This document shows, piece by piece, positions 34,976-46,331 of a stretch of DNA of 64,000 nucleotides. The notes beneath the pieces were generated by a model. It was given only the letters and a program-made list of their open reading frames with translations, was not told the DNA's origin and did not search any database. Source of the DNA: Misgurnus anguillicaudatus (taxonomy: Eukaryota > Chordata > Actinopteri > Cypriniformes > Cobitidae); contig NC_073358.2 in assembly GCF_027580225.2 (NCBI RefSeq), positions 49,066,001 through 49,130,000 on the forward strand. The letters are read 5' to 3'. How positions within the stretch are numbered: position 1 is the first letter of the stretch; every line of letters starts with the position of its first letter. A program made the position numbers and the translations under genes.

Positions 34976-36364
34976 TTCTGGACGCCATTACTTGGAGACT
35001 TTGACTGAAGTTGTCTTACTTCTCTTGAGACAAAGACCCCAGTAATGTCACATGTGTCTCCAAACTGATCTCAAATCTGTTATTTGACTATCTAAAATTA
35101 GAAAATGCAACTCCAATACCGAATTATCACAGCTAAGATATCCATTGTTCTCCTATGTGTCTTGTTTACATTTTTCCCAATAAACCTACAGTACAACTAG
35201 TCACTAATCTTACCTCTTATTGCTTAAACTAATAGTGCACACCCCTATTATCAGTTAATACTTAATGTAAAGGGTCTGCTTTTAATCCTTTACCCCAAAT
35301 ATGAGCCATAATAATACACTTTACTTAAAGCAAATATAGATGGGAACTTCAGAAAAACTGTTCCTATTCAAGCATTTAATATGGTTGTTGACAGTGTAAC
35401 AAGATGGCAAGAGATTTGACCTCATACTTGCAATAAAAAAAGCATTCAAACAAAGTACAATCTGAACATCGGGCTTCTTTCTCACACCGTTTTTGTTTCG
35501 TCTGAAAAAGCGGGCAGTTTAGAGGCCATTAGTGTCCTATTACCGGTGTGTTTATTTAAAACCCAGTGTTTTACTGCTTTAGACGGACACACGTCATCGC
35601 CCCTTGTCTACTTGTGTCCAAACACTGTCCAGTATTGCTGTTTGAGGTGGCTTTGTGTAGACAAACAGCAGTGAATGGGGAGGGTTTAACGGTTATTTAT
35701 GGGGGCTATTTGGTGTCTTATTTGGGCTGATGCACACTGGGGTGCAGAGAAAGAGAGAGAGAGAGAAAGAGAGAATGATGGAGAGAGGGAGATGCCCTAT
35801 GGGATGTCATTCCTGCGAGGGGCTGCAGTCAGACTGCTGGAGCGCTGAGATAAGACCCCATCCATCCCCCATTACTCTCGGTGGCTTTTCTCTCTGTTCT
35901 GAATGTCAGTGATAAGATGATGCGGTGCTGTAATTGAATGACCGTCTTTATATCACGCTCATTTAAAAAAATAATGAGAAGCTGGAAATGTGTTGGAGAT
36001 AGATACCACAGCACCCCTAAACATTCGACTCAGTACTTCGGAAAATGATTTTTAAACACCAATTAATTCAGTGAGAGATGATTTATTGGTCTGTGGCATG
36101 CAGGCATATACAGTAACAGTGGGGTCTTGTTTAAATAAGCTCTGTAGCAGTATTAACATGTGAAAAAGTACAACATTTTTTGTTTGTCAGTACAGTGTTA
36201 TATACAACATGAGCAGAGGTCAGAGGTTTTCTTAACACCTGCTTTTGTATATAATACTGTTACACTCACTCTTTAAAAGTCATCAGATAAAGCCAGAGAA
36301 GTGCAAAAATTAAATCGAACGAATTCTTATTTTTAATATAATACTGTAGGTAACTAATAAAATT
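34976..36364. other. No gene recognised
   Basis: Intergenic. A short GA-rich purine tract at 35746-35790. The segment 35480-35960 is less AT-rich. No exons with splice sites and coherent frame seen. Confidence 0.35.
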
Positions 36365-37215
36365 GGTAACACTTTACAGTAAGGTTGTATATGTTAACAT
36401 TAACAGTTAGGGCCCTATTTTAACGATCTAAGCGCACTGTCTAAAGCCCACGGCGAGCGTTCCGAACGTGCATGTCCGATTCCACTTTTGCTAATTTAAC
36501 GACGGGAAAAATGGATTGTGCGCCGAGCGCACGGCCGAAAAGGGTTGGTCATATTTTTCTAATGAGTAACGGCTGTGTTTTGGGCTTAACGTTTAATAAA
36601 CCAATGAGAGTCTTATCTCTCAGCCCCTTTAAAAGCCAGTTGCGCTGGCGCTATGATTAATCCCTATTTAGATGACAGACTTTGTAAACTGAAAAACTAA
36701 GCGGAGGAAGAAGACCACCAGTTTAAGAAACGTGTTGTTTTCATTTTTATAGAAATTTTTATTTTTTAGTTTAAAACCTTTAAAAGATGTTTTCTTTCAG
36801 TCATAGAAGTTCAAATAGCAGGCTTTTAATTGATGTAAATGTATTGATATCCTACATAATCATTGTAATCTTGTAAAATAATTTGAAAATATGCAAGATA
36901 ATGGCGTAGTCTATTTTAGTTGCCTCAAAATAGCGACGCGCCAACAATGCGCACACCTGAACACACCTCGTTTTCAGACCAGAACACCCATGGGCGCAAA
37001 AGTGGGCGCAAATGCATTTGCTATTTAAACAACGTGGCGCTAAACGTGAAAATGATAATTGCGCAGGATTGAAACTAGCAAAAGACACTTGCGCTGCATT
37101 GCGCCGGTTGTATGATAGAGCCCTTAATGTATTAGCTAACATGAACTAACAATAAACTACAGTATTTATTAATGTTAGTTCATGTTCATTTTAGCATTTT
37201 TAAAATCAAAAGTTT
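36365..37215. repeat. Split interspersed repeat (GGTAACACTTTACAGTAAGG type)
   Basis: The left part (36365-36409) and right part (37124-37215, TTAATGTATTAGCTAACATG onward) form one repeat, of a kind frequent in cyprinids, once the insertion at 36410-37123 is removed. Confidence 0.65.
36410..37123. mobile_element. PIF/Harbinger-like non-autonomous element with TTA target duplication
   Basis: Ends GGGCCCTATTTTAACGATC and TATGATAGAGCCC are inverted repeats. TTA occurs on both sides (36407-36409 and 37124-37126), and removing one TTA restores the host repeat. GCGC-rich sub-terminal repeats sit at both ends. No transposase seen. Confidence 0.75.
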
Positions 37216-37224
37216 CTGTTAATA

Positions 37225-37500
37225 TTGTTAATGCACATTATTACACGGCTCGTTGGAATGCTTGATTCTGATTGGCCAGTTGCAACATTTGAAGGTTTAT
37301 TATTTCCATATAACAACCGCTCAAAACTAACATACGGTAACGCGGACATTTTGACAAAAATTTTAACTTTTATTAACATATTTGACATTATATTTACAAA
37401 TGATTAAACCAAATAGTGTGTTCGTGACCGTCATGAACGTCAGCTTCATGTCGGGTCCTGGTCACACTGTCGGGGCTTATACCACAGTTACCACAAACAT
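37225..37500. repeat. Interspersed repeat related to 61735-62190
   Basis: Shares TTATTACACGGCTC, AATGCTTGATT, TGATTGG, TTGCAACATTT/TCGCAACATTT, and further words with 61730-61990 in the same order and orientation. The family is not named here. Confidence 0.6.
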
Positions 37501-37534
37501 TGATAAAATATTGCTGTGGTGGTTATTTTAACCC

Positions 37535-37946
37535 TCTATGGCATGACTATTTATGCTATAATGGTACAAAAACACCAAGGTTTTTATATGATAAATTACA
37601 TAAGGAAATAAGCAATATATGCATTAGAAAATAAACAAACATCAATCATAAATGATTCGAGCCAAACATGCACTAATTTACACTGCATGTGTAAATGTGT
37701 TTCACATTTACAAATGTGTGTGTTATGCATCATTTTGGCATGATATTGCCTGAACAAAAGTGGTCTAACTGCACATTGTTGCCCATAAAACTAATTAGTC
37801 ATATGTTTGTGATTAACTGCAATCATTTGTGATTGATGTTTGTTGGAGTTAAACTTTCTAATGCATATTTTGCTTGTTACCTTATGTAACTTATAAGATA
37901 GAAAACCTTGGTGTTTTAGTACCCTTATAGCACAACGTTGCCCTGT
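37535..37946. repeat. Nearly complete palindrome, about 410 bp
   Basis: The left arm (TGCTATAATGGTAC, ACACCAAGGTTTTTAT, TTACATAAGGAAATAAGCAA, ATGCATTAGAAA, AACATCAATCATAAATGATT) is repeated inverted on the right (to GTACCCTTATAGCA). It is a fold-back MITE of unknown family. Target duplication not resolved. Confidence 0.75.
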
Positions 37947-37949
37947 GGC

Positions 37950-39181
37950 AAAAAACTTTTTTTTATGAAAACAAAAAGTCTTTCAATTATTTCAATTTAA
38001 ACATGTTAAAAGTGATATTTATCCTGCCAATTGGTTGCACTGTATCCCATGTAGCTTTGCTTCCAAAAAGCACTGCTCCACCCCCAAACAAAAGGTCACA
38101 ACCACTGCAGCCACTCTTTTCATTGGACAGACACATCAAATGATATTTTATAAAGAGTTTGGTTCCAAAACGTAATAAACACCTTTTTTTTTTTAAATGA
38201 GTTACTGCCAAAATCAGTATTATATCAGGTCAGTATTAAAAAGTAAATTCTTAATTTTACGCAAAATCCAATATCCGCTGTGTTATTCTATCATATTTTC
38301 TCCCTTTTTTCCCAAAACACAATTAACGCCACTCCTCCTTTTCTACAGAATGCAATAAATCTGCTCCACAAATCTCAGCGCACCATTTCACGCATTGTAA
38401 ACAAACAATGGCGGCGCGTTGAGTACACAGAGTCCTAGTTTTCCTCATCTACTTTGTACTTTGTGATCAACAAACAAACAAAAACAAAATAAAACTTGCA
38501 TGGCATTGATAAACCTGTGATGGTTTTCTGTGACAGGAGGAAATGTAAGCCATCAACATCCAATAATTTACACAAGAGGCACTCAGGAGACGACTGCTTG
38601 TTCTCCCGACAGCATCAAGTTTCTGTCATGCTAACACATTGACCCCAGAGGATCTTATGAAAAACTTTCCATTATTTTACTCAAAGTCAACGAAAATCGA
38701 GCAAGACCAAAACATTTTACAGCTGATCGCTGTGAAAAACGTTAAGCAACGACGTCAAGTATAACCACAGCAATGACAGTGTTCCTGATATGACAATGTA
38801 GTGTTTTGATTAATGCCATTAATGTTTTTTTATCAGTGTGTACAACTGTTCAACTAAATTAATATAAAATGGCAAAGATAAATGCATTGATTGAATAGAT
38901 TTATAGCATTTTGAAAAAAAAACTTGTCATGAATTTATTGCATTTTGTGGAAAAAATAATCAGTTTTTATAATAAATCTTTGAAAATCAAGTTATGGATT
39001 TGATTTTTTTATGTTTTTATAACCTAAAGATGCTATGTGAAAGGTTTTAACAGAAAATAGTGGTTTTCATCTCGTCACTTTCTTGGTATAGAAAACAGGT
39101 TTTTACTGCGTTTTGGAACCAATATATATATATATAAATATATGTATGTATATATGTATATGTATATATATATGTATATAT
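37950..39181. other. No gene recognised
   Basis: AT-rich intergenic DNA that ends in a mixed (AT)n/(TG)n tract at 39121-39186, into which the BEL element is inserted. Confidence 0.4.
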
Positions 39182-39186
39182 ATATG

Positions 39187-39578
39187 TGTTGTGGCCAATG
39201 TAAATGTGTGTGCATGTATAGTGTGTGTGTGGGTGGGCGTGAGGTTTGCGTGAATGATTTGTCCGTTACGTCACCTGCGCACCTGTGTGGATGTGCTAAT
39301 CAGCCAGGTTAGTAAGGGAATCACTGGGAAGCCAGAGTAGGAATTTAGCTGAGGAAGCCACACAGTTTTTCAACCTCAGCTGTGCGATGGTGATGGTTTT
39401 TTAGTCTGTTTGTCTTTAAACGTTAAGTCAGTCGTTTGTATATGTTTTTTAAATTTACATAATAAAGAAGAGTAAATTATACAACGATGGAGGACCTCAT
39501 TCATTTGCAACAGCAAGAGTTGGAAAGGGCTTCAAAATACCTGTAGTGGCATTTTTTTGTGGACAGATTGCCACTACA
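39187..39578 (+). repeat. 5' LTR of the BEL/Pao element
   Basis: Starts TGTTGTGGCCAATG and ends GCCACTACA. Contains AATAAA near 39461 as candidate polyadenylation signal. Same length as the 3' LTR. Confidence 0.93.
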
Positions 39579-39840
39579 TTGTGTTGAAAAACTCAGCTTC
39601 AAAGCAAGGAAAGATTGGATTTGCCACGCGAAGGACAGCGCCGCGCTTCATTGATTGAGTCCCAGCCGAATCCACTCACTGCAGACACACGCTTGGAAAG
39701 AGCTTCGCGGAGGAATCACGGTAGGACAAAATAAGGATTGTTACAAGTTGTGTTGAAGAGATTGGCCTTCTCACAAAAAGGACACAGGTACGTCCTGCTA
39801 CAATTCTTAATAAAGCCTTCAGCAGTTCTGCTATATCAAA

Positions 39841-41183
39841 ATGAGTGATGTGTCTGCAGCTGTCAATCAAAATGAAACGGAAAATGAAAGTGGTAAAAGA
39901 TCGGTCAAATTGACGGTCAAAGCATTGCAATTACAAATCATATCAAATCAAAAGGATAGGAATTCCAGGTTAAAGAAATTATACAAATTAACAAAGGATG
40001 TTAAGCAACTGATGCTTTTAAAGGGAAATGTGTCTGAGGTACAAACAAAGTATGAAATGTGTTTGAAACTTTGTGTGGAAATTGAACAGTTTCACGAAGC
40101 ATTGAAACAAAAATTGCCTGATGATGAAATGTCAAAGCAAAATGAATGGGTTGAAAATCAAATGCACAACAATAAAGCAATTATACAAAATGTGGAAAAG
40201 TGGTTGTTTGAAAAAGGGGACAATGATGATGATGCTGTATTAAATGAAGCTGCACTAGCCAGCACGGTGGTCACTGATGACATTAGTCCAGGGGACAGCG
40301 TTTCTAATGTTGGTGGTAAATCAGGCTCATCAACTGGCCGTTACAGCAATAGGTCTTCAAGGTCTTCAATTTCCTCTGCATGCCTAAAAGCAGAGGCGGA
40401 AAAAGCTGCTCTTATTGCTAAGGCAGCTGCCCTTAAAGAAAAACATGAGCTGGACGCTCAGGAGGAGCAAATCAGACGGAAAAAGGAATTGCTGGAATTG
40501 CAAGGTCAAATTGCTGTACAAACTGCAATGGTTAATGTTTACAGAGGATCTGATGTGGAGAGCTCACAAGCTCATTCAGATGGAATGAATTCATATTTGC
40601 AAAGTTCTAAACGTAAATCTTCTCTCAGACTCTCTGCCACGGAATTTGTTCCGCAAAGTTCAAAGCCTCAATTCAATCATCCACCAACAGGAGGCAGCAA
40701 TGCGGCAGTGCAAACAGAGGTTCAACCTACGTATTCCAATCCTCAGTTTAATCTTGAACCAACAGGAGGCAGCAATGCAGCAGCGTTAACGGAGGCTCAG
40801 CCTAGTATTCTAATCCTCAGTTCAATCTTCCATCAATAGGAGGTGACAAAACTGCCATATCAATGGGAGCACGACGCAAGGAAACATTTTCACAGTATGT
40901 TGTACCAAAAGCTCATGCTCTGAATCCCCAACCAAGCATACCTCAAATATGTCAGGAAACATATCATGCAACACGTCATACAAAGGAACCCATTCAACAT
41001 GTTGACCTGATGCAAACTAATGCGGACCAGGGCAATCTTCTTTCCATTATGAAACAACAAAACGACATAACAGCTTTATTAGTGCAACAACATTCTTCAT
41101 TATCATTACCTCCAAGGGATATACCATGCTTTGAATGAGATCCGCTTGAGTACAGCACCTTTATTAGAGCATTTGAGCATGGA
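39841..41183 (+). pseudogene. BEL/Pao gag-like region, frameshifted and with a stop
   Basis: The first frame (39841-40839, 332 residues) is lysine/glutamate-rich with coiled-coil character, including a basic-alanine helix near 40390-40500, and then two copies of a segment with GGSNAA. In the second copy the sequence is one base short compared with the first (near 40805), which shifts the frame; the reading continues in the frame of 40863-41138. That frame stops at a TGA (41136-41138), which lies in the same frame as the pol reading beyond, so a single substitution probably created it. The part before the stop resembles the DUF1759-type gag domain. Confidence 0.75.
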
Positions 41184-44100
41184 GTGGAGGGAAAGGCTGC
41201 TGGTAGCAGCATAGACTGTTTATACTTTTTGGAGCAGTATACTAAAGGACAACCTAGGGAGCTGGTTAAGAGCTGTCAGCACATGCCACCAGACAGAGGA
41301 TATCAAAGAGCAAAGGCCCTCTTACAAGAACGTTTTGGAAATGAACAAAAAATAGCCACTGCATACATGGAAAAAGCTCTTGGATGGCCATCAGTAAAAT
41401 CTGAAGACATTGAAGCTTTGCAAGCCTTTGCTTTGTTTTTACGTGTCTGTTGTAACGCTATGGAGGACATCAGCTATATGTCAGAGATGAATATGCCATC
41501 CACCATGCGTGCTATTGTCTTGAAATTACCATATAAGTTGAGGGAAAAGTGGAGAAGCACTGCTTATGAGCTGCAGGAGAAGCATAGTCGTCAAGCACGT
41601 TTCAGTGATATTGTCAACTTAATTGAAAGGCAAGTGTCTATTGCTTCCAGTCCACTCTTTGGAAACATCCAGGATACATTTACTTCAACGACTAAGTGTA
41701 AGGAGAGAAACAAAGTCTCACGAGTATGCTTTAAAGGAAAAGGAAGCAGTTTTGCTACTTCTGTGACAGCTGTCAATTCTCAACCTGTGACTCAAAAGCA
41801 AAATGAGAGAAACTTACCTGATAAACCAAATAAGGTAATTTGTCTGCTGTGTGAAGAGGGTCACAAATTGGAGTTGTGTCCCAAAATGGAGAAGAAGTTA
41901 CACAATGAAAAAATTAATTTCTTGAAGGAGAAAGGTGTTTGTTTTGGGTGTTTATCTGTTGGACACATGAGCAGGGACTGTCATAAGCGTCTGTCTTGTA
42001 AATTGTGTAATCTGAAACACCCTACCATCCTTCACATCCATTCAAAGGAGAAGAAAACCAATTCAGAGGACACACAGCAGGAAATATCAGGAAACAGTCA
42101 TAAGGTTTCTCCCAAGACATGTGGCCATATAGGGGCCGGAGCACAGGACAGTGTATTGGCAATTGTGCCTGTTCAAATTAAGGCTAAGAAAGGTAACCAA
42201 GTGTTAACCACATATGCATTTTTAGATCCTGGCAGCACAGCCACTTTCTGCTCTGAACGACTCATGAGGGAGCTAAAAGTCAGAGGAAGGAGTGCCAAAA
42301 TTTTGTTAAGGACTATGAATCAAGAAAAGTTTGTTGACAGTCATGTTATCTCAGGATTGGAGATAGCTGCACTCAATGGTAACACCTACTTTGAATTGCC
42401 AGAAGTTTACACCCAGTGTAAGATGCCTGTGACTCGTGACAACATCCCACGAAAGGAAGAGTTAAGTGCATGGCCATACTTAAGCTCTGTGGAAATTCCT
42501 GTAATTGATGCTGATGTAGAGCTGTTAATTGGGACCAATGTTCCAAAGGCAATGGAACCATGGCAAGTGTTACACAGCACCAACGAAGGACCTTATGCTG
42601 TCAAAACGATACTCGGCTGGGTTATCAATGGACCAGTAAGAGGAGGCAATGAGACTGAGATTAGCTGTCCCACTATTACAGCCAACAGAATAACTATTGC
42701 TCATATAGAGGAACTACTGGTGAAGCAATACAACCATGATTTCAATGAGACATCGGCAGATGACAAGCTAGAAATGTCTAGAGAAGATCTCAATTTTATG
42801 GCAATCATGAACAGTTCAGCTGAACTCAACAGTGGACATTACTGCTTGAGATTACCTTTTAGAGAGGATAATGTTGTTATGCCCAATAACCGCCATGTTG
42901 TTGAGCAAAGAGCTCTCTGCCTAAAAAGAAAACTTGAGAAAAATGCAACATTTAAGGAGGAATATGTCCAGTTCCTTGGTGATGTCATAGACAAGAGCTA
43001 TGCAGAGAGAGTGCCAGAACACCAATTGAAAGGAAAAGAAGGAAAGGTCTGGTACATCCCGCACCATGGCGTGCATCATCCTAAAAAAGGAACCCTGAGA
43101 GTGGTGTTTGACTGCGGTGCAAGTTTCAAAGGGATTTCCCTCAACAATCAACTACTCCAGGGACCTGACTTGACAAATTCTTTGCTTGGAGTTCTCATAA
43201 GGTTTCGTCAAGAACCTATAGCAGTGATGGCGGATATACAGGCAATGTATCACCAAGTCAAAGTGGCAAAACAGGATGCAGATTTTCTTCGTTTCCTCTG
43301 GTGGCCAAATGGTGAACTGACACAACATCTCACTGAATACAGAATGACTGTTCACTTGTTTGGTGCAATATCATCACCCAGCTGTGCTAGTTTTGCCCTA
43401 AGAAAGACTGCTGACGACAACAGAGAAAAATTCCCAGCACACGTTATCAACACCATCAAGCAGAACTTTTATGTAGATGATTGCTTGAAGTCCATGCCTT
43501 CAGAAGCAGAAGCAATGGCCTTGGTGAAGGACCTGACAGCTGTATGCCATTTGGGAGGATTTCAGTTGTTGAAATGGGTCAGTAACAGCAGATCAGTGTT
43601 GGAGTCCATTGATGTAGAGAAAAGAGCTAAAGAAATCAAAGGACTGGACTTCGACAGAGACGATCTTCCTGTAGAGAGAACATTGGGTTTGCAATGGTGT
43701 GCAGAAACTGACACCTTCAGATTCAAGATGGTAATCCAGGAAAGACCATTTACAAGAAGAGGCATCTTGTCTGTTGTGAGTTCCGTATACGACCCCATTG
43801 GATTCTTGGCACCTTTTACCTTACCTGCCAAGTTGATGTTGCAAAACCTTTGTAGGTTAAGCTACAGTTGGGATGACCTCATTCCTCAACAATACCAGCT
43901 GCAGTGGGTCAGGTGGCTAGAAGACCTAAAAAGGCTTAGCGCATTCAGTGTGCCAAGATGCATCAAACCCAAAGATTGTGGACAGCTCATAAGTGTTCAA
44001 CTGCATCACTTCTCTGATGCTAGCGAGGATGGCTACGGCACAGTTTCATACCTGAGGTTAAAAAATGACCGGGACAAAGTTCACCTAGTCTTCGTTTTAG

Positions 44101-45944
44101 GAAAGGCACGAGTTGCTCCAGTAAAGAAGGTGACAATCCCAAGGATGGAACTAACAGCTGCTGTACTTGCTGTTAGAGTTGACAGAATGCTGAAAGCAGA
44201 GTTGCAATTAGAGCTGGAAAGTTCAATTTTCTGGACGGATAGCACAACTGTGCTAAAGTACATCAGGAATGAAACGAAACGCTTTCACACCTTTGTTTCA
44301 AATAGGATCTCCATAATCAGAGAAGCCACTGTTGTCTCCCAATGGAGGTATGTTGACACAAACCAGAATCCAGCAGACGAGGCCTCTCGGGGTTTAAAAG
44401 CTGAAGAACTTCTTACATGTTGCAGATGGATCCATGGTCCAGACTTCCTTTTCAAGAATGAAGGTGACTGGCCTATAAATATTGTGGAACCTACTTCTTC
44501 TCTTAGCTGTGATGATCCTGAGGTCAAAGGACAGGCTATTATGAATACTGTAATCCTCAAAGAGTCACAGAATGCCATGACCCAGCTGATTACAAACTTC
44601 TCATCATGGAAAAGGTTGAAGACCTCAGTTGCTTGGTTTCATCGGTGGAGAAAGGTGTTGCGGTTGTTGTGTCAGAAAAGACAGGAAATACAAGAGTGTG
44701 TGTCTGGTAGTGGACTTGACATATCTGAACAGAAGAACAAAGTGGAAAATGAGATGCAAGGCTTCAAAGCCACATTGGGTGGTCAGACTTTGTCATTGGA
44801 AGATATTAACACTGCTGAAAGTGCCATCATTCAGTATTGCCAAATGGAAAAGTTCAGCAATGAAATAACTGCGTTGAAAAGTGGAACATCTGGAGTTAAG
44901 AAAAACAGTCAGATTTACAAACTTGATCCAGTGCTGGACAATGGGCTTTTGAGAGTCGGAGGACGACTCAGTAAAGCGGCAATGCCTGATGGCATAAAAC
45001 ACCCAGTCATTCTTGCTAAAGATCAGCACATCTCAACTCTCATTTTGCGCCACATTCATGAGCAATTGGGACATTGTGGAAGAAATCATCTGCTTTCCAG
45101 ACTCCGCCAACAGTACTGGATCACCAGTGCTAATTCTGCAGCCAGAAAGATCATTTCTTCCTGTGTTATTTGTAGACGCTACAGGGGAAATTTGGGTGAA
45201 CAAAAGATGGCTAATTTGCCCAAGGAAAGACTCCAACCAGATCTCCCACCTTTTACAAATGTGGGCGTCGATTATTTTGGTCCTTTTGAAGTGAAGGCAG
45301 GCCGCAGCCGCATAAAAAGATATGGAGTTATCTTCACTTGTATGGCCAGCAGGGCAGTACATTTGGAAATGGCGTACTCACTGGACACCAGTTCATGCAT
45401 CCATGCATTGCGTAGATTCATTTCAAGACGAGGCCAAGTGTCACACATTAGATCTGATAATGGAACTAACTTTGTCGGAGCAGAGCGTGAACTGCGACAA
45501 GCTCTGTCTACTTTGAATCACAAGCAAATTCAAAATACATTACTTCAATCTGGAGTAAAATGGACTTTCAACACCCCTAGTGCTTCACATCATGGAGGGG
45601 TATGGGAGAGAATCATTCGTATGGTCCGGAAGGTGCTGAATTCCGTACTTCATCAGCAAACTACGGATGACGAAGGATTGCAAACTCTTCTGTGTGAGGT
45701 GGAAGCTATCCTTAATGACCGTCCACTCACAAAAAGTTCAGATGATCCTAATGATTTGGAACCCCTGACTCCCAATCACATTATCTTGTTAAAGGGCAAA
45801 CCTGCTTTACCACCAGGACTTTTTGACCAAAGTGATCTGACCACCAGAAGGCGATGGAGGCAAGTTCAGTTTCTTGCTGATCTTTTCTGGCACAGATGGA
45901 TTTGGGAGTACATTCCACTACTACAGGAACGGCAACGGTGGTAA
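41184..45944 (+). CDS. pol: BEL/Pao polyprotein (gag end, protease, RT, RNase H, integrase)
   Basis: An open frame of 1586 residues. In order: gag-like CA region (residues 1-150); zinc knuckles about 218-290, with CFGCLSVGHMSRDC a perfect CX2CX4HX4C; aspartic protease of the A17 kind near 347, where the active motif reads DPGS; Pao RT with ADIQAMYHQ near 690 and YVDD near 763; RNase H with HFSDASEDGYG and FWTDSTTVL near 945 and 1015; H2C2 integrase finger (HEQLGHCGRNH ... CVICRR) near 1290-1330; catalytic VGVDYFGPF and IRSDNGTNF near 1363 and 1422. The start is only the first ATG after the gag stop; the true frame enters from upstream. The stop at 45942-45944 (TAA) interrupts a frame that continues open to 46145, so the C-terminal chromodomain-like/DUF5641 part is cut off. 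Confidence 0.88.
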   Translation: MEGKAAGSSIDCLYFLEQYTKGQPRELVKSCQHMPPDRGYQRAKALLQERFGNEQKIATAYMEKALGWPSVKSEDIEALQAFALFLRVCCNAMEDISYMSEMNMPSTMRAIVLKLPYKLREKWRSTAYELQEKHSRQARFSDIVNLIERQVSIASSPLFGNIQDTFTSTTKCKERNKVSRVCFKGKGSSFATSVTAVNSQPVTQKQNERNLPDKPNKVICLLCEEGHKLELCPKMEKKLHNEKINFLKEKGVCFGCLSVGHMSRDCHKRLSCKLCNLKHPTILHIHSKEKKTNSEDTQQEISGNSHKVSPKTCGHIGAGAQDSVLAIVPVQIKAKKGNQVLTTYAFLDPGSTATFCSERLMRELKVRGRSAKILLRTMNQEKFVDSHVISGLEIAALNGNTYFELPEVYTQCKMPVTRDNIPRKEELSAWPYLSSVEIPVIDADVELLIGTNVPKAMEPWQVLHSTNEGPYAVKTILGWVINGPVRGGNETEISCPTITANRITIAHIEELLVKQYNHDFNETSADDKLEMSREDLNFMAIMNSSAELNSGHYCLRLPFREDNVVMPNNRHVVEQRALCLKRKLEKNATFKEEYVQFLGDVIDKSYAERVPEHQLKGKEGKVWYIPHHGVHHPKKGTLRVVFDCGASFKGISLNNQLLQGPDLTNSLLGVLIRFRQEPIAVMADIQAMYHQVKVAKQDADFLRFLWWPNGELTQHLTEYRMTVHLFGAISSPSCASFALRKTADDNREKFPAHVINTIKQNFYVDDCLKSMPSEAEAMALVKDLTAVCHLGGFQLLKWVSNSRSVLESIDVEKRAKEIKGLDFDRDDLPVERTLGLQWCAETDTFRFKMVIQERPFTRRGILSVVSSVYDPIGFLAPFTLPAKLMLQNLCRLSYSWDDLIPQQYQLQWVRWLEDLKRLSAFSVPRCIKPKDCGQLISVQLHHFSDASEDGYGTVSYLRLKNDRDKVHLVFVLGKARVAPVKKVTIPRMELTAAVLAVRVDRMLKAELQLELESSIFWTDSTTVLKYIRNETKRFHTFVSNRISIIREATVVSQWRYVDTNQNPADEASRGLKAEELLTCCRWIHGPDFLFKNEGDWPINIVEPTSSLSCDDPEVKGQAIMNTVILKESQNAMTQLITNFSSWKRLKTSVAWFHRWRKVLRLLCQKRQEIQECVSGSGLDISEQKNKVENEMQGFKATLGGQTLSLEDINTAESAIIQYCQMEKFSNEITALKSGTSGVKKNSQIYKLDPVLDNGLLRVGGRLSKAAMPDGIKHPVILAKDQHISTLILRHIHEQLGHCGRNHLLSRLRQQYWITSANSAARKIISSCVICRRYRGNLGEQKMANLPKERLQPDLPPFTNVGVDYFGPFEVKAGRSRIKRYGVIFTCMASRAVHLEMAYSLDTSSCIHALRRFISRRGQVSHIRSDNGTNFVGAERELRQALSTLNHKQIQNTLLQSGVKWTFNTPSASHHGGVWERIIRMVRKVLNSVLHQQTTDDEGLQTLLCEVEAILNDRPLTKSSDDPNDLEPLTPNHIILLKGKPALPPGLFDQSDLTTRRRWRQVQFLADLFWHRWIWEYIPLLQERQRW

Positions 45945-46145
45945 AAGGACAAGAGGAGCTTTGTTGTAGGGGACATTGTTCTTGTGGCAGACTCTACTGC
46001 CCCTCGTGGATCCTGGCTGTTAGGAAATGTGTTGCAGACCTTTCCAAACACACAGGGACTGGTACGTTCTGTCAAAGTCCTGACTAAATGCAACATACTT
46101 GAGAGACCGATCACAAAGATCTGTCTTTTGTTGGAGGCTGATTAA
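45945..46145 (+). pseudogene. C-terminal remnant of the BEL integrase, after an in-frame stop
   Basis: In the same frame as pol, this reads SFVVGDIVLVADSTAPRGSW and ends at TAA 46143-46145. The motif is the DUF5641 tail of BEL integrases. It would not be made unless the TAA at 45942 is read through. Confidence 0.75.
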
Positions 46146-46331
46146 GACTTTTTTAATGCTGTAACCTCAACTTTGAGGTTATCCACTCCATGGACATTCA
46201 CTTGCACTATGAACATTATTGATTGAAAATGCACACTTGCACTATGAACATTACTGAATAATTTGTCATTGTCTCAATTATTAATTTGATGAATTGTTGT
46301 GTTATTATACAGTAACAATTAGGGGCCGGTG

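Noticed and set aside
39676..39930. Minus-strand frame at the BEL leader
   Set aside because: Antisense to the retrotransposon leader and gag start; no motif.
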